This document shows, in pieces, positions 26,732 through 35,087 of a DNA stretch of 64,000 nucleotides. Source of the stretch: Fimbriimonadaceae bacterium. Lineage in GTDB: Bacteria; Armatimonadota; Fimbriimonadia; Fimbriimonadales; Fimbriimonadaceae. Under the pieces are notes generated by a model. That model saw only the letters and a list, made by a program, of their open reading frames with translations, made no database searches and had not been told where the DNA came from. Numbering within the stretch: the stretch's first letter is position 1; every line of letters starts with the position of its first letter. The translations under genes and the position numbers were made by a program. The stretch covers positions 112,295 through 176,294 of the forward strand of contig JAHBTB010000003.1 in the NCBI GenBank assembly GCA_019638795.1, in the 5' to 3' direction.

Positions 26732-28025
26732 CGATGATCTCCCTGAGTCGCTCGCGCGTCACTTCGAACTCGGAGCGTTCTGACTTGTCTTGTCGCAAGA
26801 ATTCGTTGACCGCCGGCATCTTGGCGATGGCGGTGTCCGACCGGGGTTGGGTGCCCGGCTTGTAGGCGCCGACGCTCACGAGGTCTTCGACGTCGGCGTA
26901 GTCGGCCATGAGCTCGCGCATGCCGTTGGCCTGGCTCACTTGGTCAGGGCCGACGACCATCGGCATGGTCCGGCTCAGGCTGTTCTGCACGTCGATCGGC
27001 GGGTAGTGGCCCCGGCTGGTGAGCTTACGGCTCAGCACGATGTGGCCGTCAAGGATCGCCCGAGTCGCGTCGGCGACGGGCTCGTTCGTGTCGTCGCCGT
27101 CGACCAAGACGGTGTAGATCGCCGTCACCGCCCCTTTGGCGGCGCACCCGGCCCGCTCCAACAGACGAGGGAGCAGCGCGAAAACGCTCGGCGTGTACCC
27201 CTTGGTGCTCGGCGGCTCGCCCACGGCGAGGCCCACTTCGCGTTGGGCCATGGCGAAGCGGGTGACCGAGTCCATCATCAGGAGCACGTCGTGCCCTTGG
27301 TCACGGAAAGACTCGGCCACGGCGGTGGCGGTGAGTGCCGCTTTGATGCGGACAAGGGCCGGTTCGTCGCTCGTGGCGACGACGACGACGCTGCGCGCGA
27401 GGCCGTCCGGGCCAAGGTCGTTCTCGATGAACTCCCGCACTTCGCGGCCCCGCTCGCCGACGAGGGCGATGACGTTGACATCGGCCCGCCCGTACCGGGC
27501 GATCATGCCCAGGAGCGTGCTCTTTCCCACGCCAGAACCGGCGAAGACGCCCATGCGCTGCCCGACCCCCATCGTCAGCATCCCGTCGATGGCCCGGACG
27601 CCGGTGGCAAAGGGACGGTCGATCATCTGCCGTTCCATCGGGTTGGGCGGTGCGGCGATGTTGGGGACGGTGCCGGTTATGTCCAACGGCCCCTTCCCGT
27701 CAATGGGGCGGCCCAAGCCGTCGAGCACCCGTCCAAGCAAGCCGTTGCCCGACGGCACACGCAGGCAAGAACCGGTCGAACGGACCAGGCTGCCCGGCTG
27801 GACCCCGGTCATTTCGCCGAGGGGCATGAGCAGGACACGCTCGCCCCGGAACCCGACCACCTCGCAGGTCACCTGCCCAGCGCCGCCACTTGTCTCGACG
27901 ACGCAAACGTCGCCGATCCTTGAGGTGGGGCCGTCTGACTCGGCGACCAGGCCGACGACTTGGGCGACGCGGCCAAGCACGACGTGGCGCGCCGTGCGGC
28001 GCGACGCCTCAAGGATCTTGGTCAT
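26724..28025 (-). CDS. fliI: Flagellum-specific ATP synthase FliI
   Basis: A 433-residue AAA/F1-type ATPase of the flagellar type III secretion system. Walker A is GVFAGSGVGKST (near 165-176), followed by ALVGERGREVREF, Walker B DVLLMMDSVTRFAMAQREVGL and the LPRLLERAG segment. The N-terminal domain (VSDGPTSRIGDVCVVE) is that of FliI rather than F1 beta. The start overlaps the fliH stop by ATGA. Confidence 0.96.
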   Translation of the reverse strand: MTKILEASRRTARHVVLGRVAQVVGLVAESDGPTSRIGDVCVVETSGGAGQVTCEVVGFRGERVLLMPLGEMTGVQPGSLVRSTGSCLRVPSGNGLLGRVLDGLGRPIDGKGPLDITGTVPNIAAPPNPMERQMIDRPFATGVRAIDGMLTMGVGQRMGVFAGSGVGKSTLLGMIARYGRADVNVIALVGERGREVREFIENDLGPDGLARSVVVVATSDEPALVRIKAALTATAVAESFRDQGHDVLLMMDSVTRFAMAQREVGLAVGEPPSTKGYTPSVFALLPRLLERAGCAAKGAVTAIYTVLVDGDDTNEPVADATRAILDGHIVLSRKLTSRGHYPPIDVQNSLSRTMPMVVGPDQVSQANGMRELMADYADVEDLVSVGAYKPGTQPRSDTAIAKMPAVNEFLRQDKSERSEFEVTRERLREIIDA

Positions 28026-28690
28026 GCCGACCGCGCCTCCTGGGCGATGCGGTCAAGGAAAGTCTCCACCCTGGCGTCCACCAGGCCAAACTCCGACTCG
28101 ACCTGACAACCGGCGGCCACGCTCTCGTCGGCGACGATCTCGACGTCCTTGATGCCCGCCACCGCCTGCATGATCATCGCCCGGTTGGTCGCGACCATCT
28201 CGGCGTCGCCCGGGTTGACCCTCAAGCGCACCGTCGTACCGTGGCGGAGTTCGGCAAGGGCCTCTTTCGCAAGCTCCAGCACCGACTCCCGGCTCAGCTG
28301 GAGCTCTGCCCCGATGGCTCGACGGGCGATCTCCAGCGCCACTCCGGCGTAGTGCTCCGCGGCGGCGGCGTGCCATTCGTCCACCGACCGCTCGGCGACC
28401 GCGACAATCTGGCCCAGTCGCTCGCGTACCGCAGCGACCTCAGTCTCGTAGCTTCCCTTGGCGATGTCATAGCCTTCAGACCGGCCCACGTCGAAGCCGT
28501 CTTGGTAGCCGTCGCTGTAACCCGCGGCGCGCCCCTCGTTCACCGCGTTCTCGCGGAGTTGGCTGATTTCCAACTCAAGCCTCGAGACCCGCCCGACGTG
28601 CCCCCCGAGGATGCCGATGGGCTTGAGAGCGTCCACAAACTTCGGTAGCTCGCCCGCCCCGCGCAAGATCCTCGGGCTAGATGAGGACAT
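28022..28690 (-). CDS. fliH: Flagellar assembly protein FliH
   Basis: A 222-residue protein, the regulator and stator of FliI. An N-terminal disordered part is followed by a G-x-x-x-G-like helix (EGRAAGYSDGYQDGFDVGRS, residues 54-73) typical of FliH. The C-terminal half has the V/A-ATPase E-subunit-like fold (ALEIARRAIGAELQLSRESVLELA, VRLRVNPGDAEMV). It lies between fliG (14-bp overlap) and fliI (4-bp overlap), as expected. Confidence 0.88.
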   Translation of the reverse strand: MSSSSPRILRGAGELPKFVDALKPIGILGGHVGRVSRLELEISQLRENAVNEGRAAGYSDGYQDGFDVGRSEGYDIAKGSYETEVAAVRERLGQIVAVAERSVDEWHAAAAEHYAGVALEIARRAIGAELQLSRESVLELAKEALAELRHGTTVRLRVNPGDAEMVATNRAMIMQAVAGIKDVEIVADESVAAGCQVESEFGLVDARVETFLDRIAQEARSA

Positions 28691-29687
28691 CTGCTTCTCC
28701 GCGGCCGATGGTGATGTCGCCGGACTCCTCCAGGCGCCGGATCACGGCGACGATGCGCTGCTGCGACTCCTCGACCAACCTCAGCTTGATCGGCCCCATG
28801 AAGTCCATGTCCTCCTTCAGCATGTTCATCGCCCGCTCGGACATGTTGCTGAAGACCTTCTGCTGCACCTCGTGGCCGACGCCCTTGAGAGCCGTGGCCA
28901 GATCCTTGCCGTCCACTTCCTTAAGCACCGCTTGGATGGCGCGGTCTTCCAAGACCACGATGTCCTCGAAGACGAACATCATGTTCTTGACCTCTTCGGC
29001 AAGCTCGGGGTTGTTCTCGCTCAGGTTTTCGATGATCAGTCGTTCGGTGGCGCGGTCGACACGGTTGAGCAGGTCGACAAGGGCCTTGGGGCCGCCGGCC
29101 TTGGTCATCTCGGTGTTCAAGATGTTGTGCATCTTGCGTTCAAGGACCTTTTCGACACCTCGGATGACTTCCGGCGGGGTCTGGTCCATCGCCGCGATGC
29201 GCTCTGCCACTTCGGCGCGTAGTTGCTCGGGCAGGCGGGTCAAGATCATCGCGGCCTGGTTCACCGGCATGTAGGCCAGGATGAGCGCGACGGTCTGGGG
29301 GTGTTCGTCTTGGATGAACCCAAGAAGCTGTTGGGGGTCGGCCCTCTTCAGGAACTCGAACGGCACGACCTGCATCGCGGTCAGCACCTTGCGGACCATC
29401 CCTGCGGCCCTCTCTTCACCAAACGCGGCCTCAAGCACCTTGCGGGCGTTGTCGATGCCCCCCTCGGCGATGAAGTCCTGAGCCTGGGCGATCTGGTGGA
29501 ACTCTTCGATGATCTGGGCGCGCTGCTCGTGCCCGATCTTTTCCATCCGGGCGACTTCGAGCGAAAGGGCCTCGACCTGGTCGTCGGTGAGGTGGCGCAC
29601 CACCCCGGCGGCCAGCTCGGGCCCGAGGACGGTGAGGATGACCGCGGCCTTGCGCCGCGGGGTCATTTCCGACGGGATCTTCCTCAT
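28677..29687 (-). CDS. fliG: Flagellar motor switch protein FliG
   Basis: About 336 residues, standard length. It has all three FliG domains: the N-terminal FliF-binding part (RRKAAVILTVLGPELAAGVVRHLTDD), the middle part with the HPQT motif (QDEHPQTVALILAYMP) and the C-terminal torque-generating helix with charged residues (MFVFEDIVVLEDRAIQAVLKEV). The C-ring rotor function is inferred from the family. The ATG at 29687 is chosen because it overlaps the fliF stop as ATGA; upstream starts would lie inside fliF. Confidence 0.95.
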   Translation of the reverse strand: MRKIPSEMTPRRKAAVILTVLGPELAAGVVRHLTDDQVEALSLEVARMEKIGHEQRAQIIEEFHQIAQAQDFIAEGGIDNARKVLEAAFGEERAAGMVRKVLTAMQVVPFEFLKRADPQQLLGFIQDEHPQTVALILAYMPVNQAAMILTRLPEQLRAEVAERIAAMDQTPPEVIRGVEKVLERKMHNILNTEMTKAGGPKALVDLLNRVDRATERLIIENLSENNPELAEEVKNMMFVFEDIVVLEDRAIQAVLKEVDGKDLATALKGVGHEVQQKVFSNMSERAMNMLKEDMDFMGPIKLRLVEESQQRIVAVIRRLEESGDITIGRGEADVLI

Positions 29688-31411
29688 CGCAGGCTGGGCC
29701 CCTCTTCCATCAGCCAACTCTTCAGCAACATCGCGACAATCTCAGGCCTCTTCTTCGCCATCTTCTTGATCTGTTCCAGCGGCACGTTGATCTTTGCTTT
29801 GATCGCGCTCACATCGACGCTGGAGTCCTCTTCGTCGATGCCGAGTGCGGCCATGACTTGGGCGGTCCGCTCTGTCTCGCGCATGGCTTCCTCCGCGGCC
29901 TCCTTCGCCTGCACTTCCTCAGGCGTCGACTCTCCCTCAAGGGCCTGGAGGGCGTTAGCCGACTCGGCGCTCATCCGGACGCCGTCCGGCCCGATCTGGA
30001 CCATGTTGCCGGGTAGTGCCCCACCGCCTTCGATGGCCAGGCTGGGAGCGGTCACCTGGCCGGTCACGGACCCGAGATGCTTGCCCAAGGCACGGACCAC
30101 CATGAACCCCGCGACGATCAGGGCGACGGCGGGAAGGGCCTGGATGATCTGGGCCGTGCGCTGAGCGCTGGCGTTTTCCGCCACCATCTTCTCGGTCGCC
30201 TTCGCCTGCTCCTGGCTGAACTCGGTCTCGACAACGGTCGCGGTGAATCCGGGCTCGCCAAACTTGTCACCCAGCTTGCCTTCTACAAGTTTCTTCAGGG
30301 CCGGGATGTCTTTCACCGCCCCCTTGTTGGCAAGCACCGAATAGGTGATGCCGGCGATGTCGCCGCGCGCCTTCGTCTCCTTCTTGTTGACCACGCTCAC
30401 CGCGTACGTCGCGCTCTTGACGTTGCTGTCGTACTTCTGTCCGTTCGTGCCGACCGACGTCGTGTTCGCCCCGTTCTGCGGGATGTTGGCGTCGAGGCCA
30501 CCGACCCCTGTCGGTGTCGCCGTGCTTGCGTTGAGCTTCTCGACCCCCGTGTCGATTCGCGCGGGAGTCTCGCTCGGCGTCTCTTGATGCGTCACGACCT
30601 CGGTCGGGTCCATGTTCAGGGTCACCTGGACGTCGGCGATCGTGTTGCCCTTGCCGAAGGCCATGTCGAGTTCGCGTTGCAGGGCCTCGGTGCGGGTCTT
30701 TGATTGGGCCCTCTCCGCCTCAAGCTTGGTGTTGGCGATGGCGCTGTCCGATTCCTGCTCGGCCCCGTCGTAGAGAGTCTTGCCGCTGGAGAGGACCACC
30801 TTGACGCCCTTGCTGTCCAGGCCGGTGACCGCCCCTTGGATCAGGTTGGCGATCGACTTGCCCTCGACCTTGCCCAGCTTGCCGGGCTGCGACTCCATGA
30901 TGTTGACGGTGGCGGTGGGGTTCACCTTCTCGTCCACAACGGCCGACTCACGGCCGGGGGCGATGTGGACCCGGGAAGACTGCACGCCGTCCAGGGTGTT
31001 GATGGACTCAGAGAGTTCGTTCTCCAACATCGCGAGCAACTTCTGCTTCTCGACGTTGGGGGTGTCAAAGGCGCCGACGGTGGTGGAGAACCCGCTGCTG
31101 CCTCCGCGAGGCAACTTGCCGGCACCGGCAAGGGTCATCTTGGCCCGCGCGACGTCCTTCTCGGGGACGACGACGTTTCCGGCCTGGTTGACCTCGACGC
31201 GATAGCCCTTCTTCTGAAGTTCGTCAAGCATGCCTTGCTTTTCGACTTCGGTCGCGCCGATGGCGACGGGCTGCATCGTCGGCGCGCTGGCCATGATGAC
31301 CGTCACCGCCACGACGGCAGCGAACAGCGCGACGCCCACGACACTGACCACACGCTGGGTGCGGTCGGCGGCGTCCCACCAGTCCCTGACTTTCTGAAAA
31401 ATTGAACCCAT
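29684..31411 (-). CDS. fliF: Flagellar MS-ring protein FliF
   Basis: About 575 residues. It has an N-terminal membrane span (VVSVVGVALFAAVVAVTVIM), the YscJ/FliF ring-building domains (KKGYRVEVNQAGNVVVPEKD; ELSESINTLDGVQSSRVHIAPGRES), a periplasmic insertion and a second span (IIQALPAVALIVAGFMVVRAL). A cytoplasmic FliG-binding C-terminus follows, ending PEIVAMLLKSWLMEEG. The ATG at 31411 has GAGG five bases upstream; an in-frame GTG at 31426 is less likely. Confidence 0.95.
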   Translation of the reverse strand: MGSIFQKVRDWWDAADRTQRVVSVVGVALFAAVVAVTVIMASAPTMQPVAIGATEVEKQGMLDELQKKGYRVEVNQAGNVVVPEKDVARAKMTLAGAGKLPRGGSSGFSTTVGAFDTPNVEKQKLLAMLENELSESINTLDGVQSSRVHIAPGRESAVVDEKVNPTATVNIMESQPGKLGKVEGKSIANLIQGAVTGLDSKGVKVVLSSGKTLYDGAEQESDSAIANTKLEAERAQSKTRTEALQRELDMAFGKGNTIADVQVTLNMDPTEVVTHQETPSETPARIDTGVEKLNASTATPTGVGGLDANIPQNGANTTSVGTNGQKYDSNVKSATYAVSVVNKKETKARGDIAGITYSVLANKGAVKDIPALKKLVEGKLGDKFGEPGFTATVVETEFSQEQAKATEKMVAENASAQRTAQIIQALPAVALIVAGFMVVRALGKHLGSVTGQVTAPSLAIEGGGALPGNMVQIGPDGVRMSAESANALQALEGESTPEEVQAKEAAEEAMRETERTAQVMAALGIDEEDSSVDVSAIKAKINVPLEQIKKMAKKRPEIVAMLLKSWLMEEGPSLR

Positions 31412-31445
31412 TTCGGCCTCGGACACAGACCGGCCGGGTCGAGGG

Positions 31446-31751
31446 CTACACGTTCATCCTGCTGATCTCCTGGTAGGCCTCCAGCACCTTGTTGCGCACT
31501 TGCAGCGTCAGCTGCATGGCGGTGCTGGCCTTCTCCATCGCGATCATCAGATCGTGGGTCTCCACCGGCCGATTCGCCATAAAGTCGTTCTGCAAGCGCT
31601 GGCTCTCCACCTGCGTCTTGTTCACTTCCTTCAGGGCGTCCATCAGCATGTGGCCGAAGTCCTCGGACGGTTCTTCGACCGTCGTCGGGGTGGCCAGTTC
31701 CGGTGTCTGCGTCAACTGGGCAGGCGCGGCGATCACGTTGTCGATGCGCAT
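31446..31751 (-). CDS. fliE: Flagellar hook-basal body protein FliE
   Basis: A 101-residue protein, the adaptor between the MS ring and the rod. The C-terminal half is diagnostic: NDFMANRPVETHDLMIAMEK and MQLTLQVRNKVLEAYQEISR. The N-terminus is low-complexity. It lies between flgC and fliF. Confidence 0.93.
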   Translation of the reverse strand: MRIDNVIAAPAQLTQTPELATPTTVEEPSEDFGHMLMDALKEVNKTQVESQRLQNDFMANRPVETHDLMIAMEKASTAMQLTLQVRNKVLEAYQEISRMNV

Positions 31752-31783
31752 AGTGTCGATACTCCCTTACTTCCCTGGCCTGG

Positions 31784-32173
31784 TCACACCTTGCCGATTT
31801 GCATCGCGGCGCGGATCATGCCTTTGACTGAGTTGAACGCGGCGATATTGGCCTCGTACGACCGGTTGGCCGTCATGAGGTTCACCATTTCGGTGACCGG
31901 TTCGACGTTCGAGTAGTACACGTAACCTTTGTCGTCGGCAAAGGGGTTGGAGGGGTCGGGCACGGCCCGCAGCGAGCCCATGTCCTTCTGGATGCCGCTG
32001 ACCCGTACGCCTTGGTCGGACCCCGTGAGCACGACCGATTGGCGCCGGTAGGCGTCTTGGTCGGGGGTCTTCATGCTGTTCGCGTTGGCGATGTTCGCGC
32101 TGATCACGTCCATCCGCGTGCGCTCGGCCACCATGCCGGAGCCGCTGTACCGCAATGCTTGGTTGAGTGTCAT
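31784..32173 (-). CDS. flgC: Flagellar proximal rod protein FlgC
   Basis: About 129 residues. The N-terminal rod motif (ALRYSGSGMVAERTRMDVIS then ANIANANS) and the C-terminal VNLMTANRSYEANIAAFNS are those of FlgC. The ATG at 32173 shares TGATG with the flgB stop; a GTG one codon upstream is possible. Exported by the flagellar type III apparatus. Confidence 0.95.
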   Translation of the reverse strand: MTLNQALRYSGSGMVAERTRMDVISANIANANSMKTPDQDAYRRQSVVLTGSDQGVRVSGIQKDMGSLRAVPDPSNPFADDKGYVYYSNVEPVTEMVNLMTANRSYEANIAAFNSVKGMIRAAMQIGKV

Positions 32174-32556
32174 CACTTACCTTCCCGGATCACGTTCTTG
32201 AGACCGCTGAAGAACCGCCCCGTCATTTCGGTGAGCATGTCGTAACGAAGCTCGGTCTCCGAAATCGCGGTGACCTCTTTCTCCAGGTCGACGCTGTTGC
32301 CGTCGACGCGGACTTTGGCGCGTTCGGTGGTCACACCGTGCATGCCCAGCTTTTGCTGGATCGACTTGAGCTTGGCCCCGGGTTTGCTGGTCTCACCTTC
32401 GAGCACAGTGCTGAAATCGACGTCGCGCCGACGGTAGTTCGGCACGTTGACGTTGGCGAGGTTGTTGTTGAGCACCGACTGACGCATGGACGCCCGAGTC
32501 ATGGAGTGGCTCAGGTTCCTCACGTTCGGCCCAAACAGGGTTTCCAGTATCTGCAC
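32173..32556 (-). CDS. flgB: Flagellar proximal rod protein FlgB
   Basis: About 127 residues and the first gene of the operon. It has the rod N-terminal motif (RQSVLNNNLANVNVPNYRRR) and C-terminal LRYDMLTEMTGRFFSGLKNV. It starts with GTG at 32556; an AAGGAG lies about eight bases upstream, supporting this start. The promoter must be within the 118 bp after the glucoamylase-like gene; no clear sigma-28 or sigma-54 site was seen. Confidence 0.94.
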   Translation of the reverse strand: MQILETLFGPNVRNLSHSMTRASMRQSVLNNNLANVNVPNYRRRDVDFSTVLEGETSKPGAKLKSIQQKLGMHGVTTERAKVRVDGNSVDLEKEVTAISETELRYDMLTEMTGRFFSGLKNVIREGK

Positions 32557-32587
32557 GGTCGTCTCCTTCCGCGCTTCCGTTCGCGGT

Positions 32588-32613
32588 CAGGCAACCTGGT
32601 CCATGGTCGCCTG
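32588..32613. repeat. Inverted repeat in the flgB leader region
   Basis: CAGGCAACC (32588-32596) and GGTCGCCTG (32605-32613) pair over 9 bp with one mismatch (G-U in RNA) across an 8-nt loop. It lies about 30 bases upstream of flgB. It could be an operator or a leader hairpin. It has no U-tract, so a terminator for the upstream gene is unlikely. Confidence 0.3.
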
Positions 32614-32674
32614 GTCCGGCGCTAGTCCGGCCCATCTGGATTTTCGGTGTTTTTACTGGGGAACCTTAGGGGTG

Positions 32675-33958
32675 CTACTTCTTGAGAGGACGGGTCTCCA
32701 ACGGCCCTTCGTCGGTCTTGACCAAGCCGATCTTGGCAAAGGCGGCCTGTACCCTCGGGTCGGCCATGACCGCCTTGTGGAGCGCGCCGTCCCGGGCGTT
32801 CTCAATATTGAGCATCATTTGCCCGATGTCGATGCCGATCACGTCGGGTGACTGCCACTTGCGCGACGGATTGAAGCCGGTGGTGAAGCCGTAAATGCCG
32901 TATGTCTGGGGATACCGGCGGACGATCGCCTCGGTGGCGGCCAGGCTTTCCTTCGGTGTGAAAAGCACGCTTGCCGTCGCACACGCGGGAGCCAGCGTGC
33001 CGTTGTCCGTCACCCACACCGGAGCGCCGTTGGCGTTGTAGCCGTCGGGGTTGTCGCAGGCGGAGAGGCCCCAGATTTGGTCCGAATAGCCCGCAAACTT
33101 ACCGGGGTTGGCCTTGCAGTAAGCGATCTGGGCAAGGGTGGCCTCCCGACTGTCGACCCAGTAGTCATAACCCAGTCGGTCGCGGCGGCCCGACAAGTCG
33201 TAGAACCCCTGCGACATTTGGTGCAGGAACAGCGGTCCGCCCGCGAACAAACGGTGACCTGCATACTCGACCACGGGCCGCTTCCAAGTCTCCCAACTCT
33301 TCACCGGCATTTCGGGCCACAACGAGTAAGCGATCAGTTCCAAGTGGATCAACTCGTTAAAACTGTCCCACCTCGCCTCGATGAAGCCGTTTTCCGGCCT
33401 CCATCCCATCGAGAAGTGGACGGAGTCTGGCTTCGCCCCACCGTCGGTCAGCATCCATTTCCAGTCGATCCGGTCGGTGATCCGCTTCAAGAGCGCGTCG
33501 AACTCCTTGTCTTTGAAGTAGGTCTGCGCCACCAACGCCCCGTTCAGGAACAGCGACGTGTCGATCGAACTGACTTCGCTGTTCCATACCCTCTTACCGG
33601 TCTGCCAGTCGATGAAGTGATAGAACCAGCCGTGGTCGTGCTGAGACTTGGCGTACACCTGGCGCAAGGTCTCTCGCACCCGTTCGAGGGCCTCGCCTTT
33701 GCGGAGCCAACCTCGGTGCACCCCCACCGCACAGGCCGCCAAAGCGTATCCGGTCGAGGCGATGCTGCTGACCTCCCCGTTACTCGTCGGCGAGTCGTCA
33801 AAGTTGGGTGCGCGGTCCAGGGAAAAGTGGGTCCGGGGATTAGGCGTCTCCCAAAAGAACTTGACCGCCCGGCGCGACAAGTCGTCGAGCAGGGCCTGGC
33901 CTCTGAGGGGAGTCTGCGCGGAAAGGGTTGCGACGGCGGCGACGAGGGCAAGGCTCAT
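32675..33958 (-). CDS. Glucoamylase-like secreted glycoside hydrolase (PF10091, GH144-type)
   Basis: About 427 residues with a signal peptide (MSLALVAAVATLSAQ). It has the PF10091 'glycoamylase' toroid features: RRAVKFFWETPNP, SIASTGYALAACAVGV, HGWFYHFIDWQTGKR, EVSSIDTSLFLNGAL, LIAYSLWPEMP and GIDIGQMMLNIENARDG at the C-terminus. The family includes endo-beta-1,2-glucanases (GH144), so a beta-glucan substrate is possible. Its start overlaps the stop of the lacI-type gene by 4 bp, so repressor and enzyme are one operon. Confidence 0.9.
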   Translation of the reverse strand: MSLALVAAVATLSAQTPLRGQALLDDLSRRAVKFFWETPNPRTHFSLDRAPNFDDSPTSNGEVSSIASTGYALAACAVGVHRGWLRKGEALERVRETLRQVYAKSQHDHGWFYHFIDWQTGKRVWNSEVSSIDTSLFLNGALVAQTYFKDKEFDALLKRITDRIDWKWMLTDGGAKPDSVHFSMGWRPENGFIEARWDSFNELIHLELIAYSLWPEMPVKSWETWKRPVVEYAGHRLFAGGPLFLHQMSQGFYDLSGRRDRLGYDYWVDSREATLAQIAYCKANPGKFAGYSDQIWGLSACDNPDGYNANGAPVWVTDNGTLAPACATASVLFTPKESLAATEAIVRRYPQTYGIYGFTTGFNPSRKWQSPDVIGIDIGQMMLNIENARDGALHKAVMADPRVQAAFAKIGLVKTDEGPLETRPLKK

Positions 33959-35007
33959 GGACGGGTGAGGTGTGATGGCGTGGGGCGGACGGCTTGCGTC
34001 GATGCCCGGACGTCGAGTTCCAACGGGAAGACGATTTGCCGGCCTTCTGCCGGAGCATCGCCACGAAGGATGCGGGCGAGCAACTTTGTCGCTGCGCGGG
34101 CCATTTCGGCCACTGGTTGGTTGACACTGGTGAGGGGCGGCGAGACCCGGTCGCAGGCGGCCGAACTGTCGAAGCCGACGACGCTGACGTCACCGGGCAC
34201 GTCGAGCCCAAGTCCGCCGAGAAGACGCAGGCACTCGAACGCGACGTCGTCCGACCAGACGAACAAGCCAGTCGGGCGGTCGGGGAGCCTCATCAATTCG
34301 ACAAAGGGCCGGGGGTCGTCGTCGGCCGACGCAAACGGCCGCACGAGGCCGGGATCGTAGGCGATCCCGTGCCTTTCAAGGGCGGCGCGGTACCCCGCCC
34401 CACGCTCTACCGAGTCCACGCTCTTGACCGACCCGTGCAGAAACCCGATCCGCCGGTGTCCGAGGCTGATGAGGTGTTCCGTCGCGAGCATGCCGCCGGA
34501 ATGGTTGTCGCAGTCCACGAAGGGCACGCCCTCTTGTGTCGTCCTCGTGAAGAACAGCACGGTCGGAAACCGTCGTCCCAGCACCGCGTTCAACGTCGGG
34601 TCGTCGGCGTCGCGGAGCATCAGCACCCCGTCGACGCGCCCGTCGGTGAGGGCCCCCGCCTCCGCGGTCGGGTCGCTGGCCGGCTTGGTGTGCAAGAGGA
34701 CGTCCAGGCCTTCCTCCACGCATGCCTCGCAGACACCGCGCATGACCTCGTTGATGAACGAGCTGGAAGCGCTGAAGTAGTCCGCATACTGGAACACGAC
34801 GGCCACCGTGTCCGTACGCTGGCGGCTAAGGGCCCGGGCAAGCCCGTTGGGACGGTAGTCCAGTTCCCGGGCGGCGGCGAAGACACGCTCGGCTGTCTCC
34901 GCGCTGATCCGTGCTTGGTCGGCGCGCCCGTTGAGCACATAGCTCACCGTCACTTTGCCCACGCCCGCCAAACGGGCGACATCGTCGATCGTGGTCCTTC
35001 TCGTCAT
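33955..35007 (-). CDS. LacI-family transcriptional regulator
   Basis: About 350 residues. The N-terminal HTH is classical (TTIDDVARLAGVGKVTVSYV, hinge ELDYRPNGLARALS) and is followed by a sugar-binding domain (VAVVFQYADYF, DGVLMLRDADD, SLGHRRIGFLHGSV, FVWSDDVAFECLRLLGGLGL, DVSVVGFDSS). It probably represses its own operon with the glucoamylase-like gene through the palindrome that covers its start codon. The inducer is presumably a glucan-derived sugar. Confidence 0.93.
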   Translation of the reverse strand: MTRRTTIDDVARLAGVGKVTVSYVLNGRADQARISAETAERVFAAARELDYRPNGLARALSRQRTDTVAVVFQYADYFSASSSFINEVMRGVCEACVEEGLDVLLHTKPASDPTAEAGALTDGRVDGVLMLRDADDPTLNAVLGRRFPTVLFFTRTTQEGVPFVDCDNHSGGMLATEHLISLGHRRIGFLHGSVKSVDSVERGAGYRAALERHGIAYDPGLVRPFASADDDPRPFVELMRLPDRPTGLFVWSDDVAFECLRLLGGLGLDVPGDVSVVGFDSSAACDRVSPPLTSVNQPVAEMARAATKLLARILRGDAPAEGRQIVFPLELDVRASTQAVRPTPSHLTRP

Positions 35008-35026
35008 TGCTGAACGCCTTCAGCAA
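35007..35026. promoter_or_regulatory. LacI-type palindromic operator
   Basis: TTGCTGAACGCCTTCAGCAA: perfect 8-bp inverted arms (TTGCTGAA/TTCAGCAA) around CGCC, the size and symmetry of LacI-family operators. It begins at the first base of the lacI start codon, so the bound repressor would block its own transcription start. Confidence 0.7.
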
Positions 35027-35087
35027 TTGCATTTTACGCCACTTTTGGCCGTTTCCGCTCAATGTGCGGGGCGACCGCTGGTGAATC

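Noticed and set aside
29223-31405. Long plus-strand frames antisense to fliF and fliG
   Set aside because: The flagellar genes on the other strand are unambiguous and tightly coupled; the plus frames show no motif.
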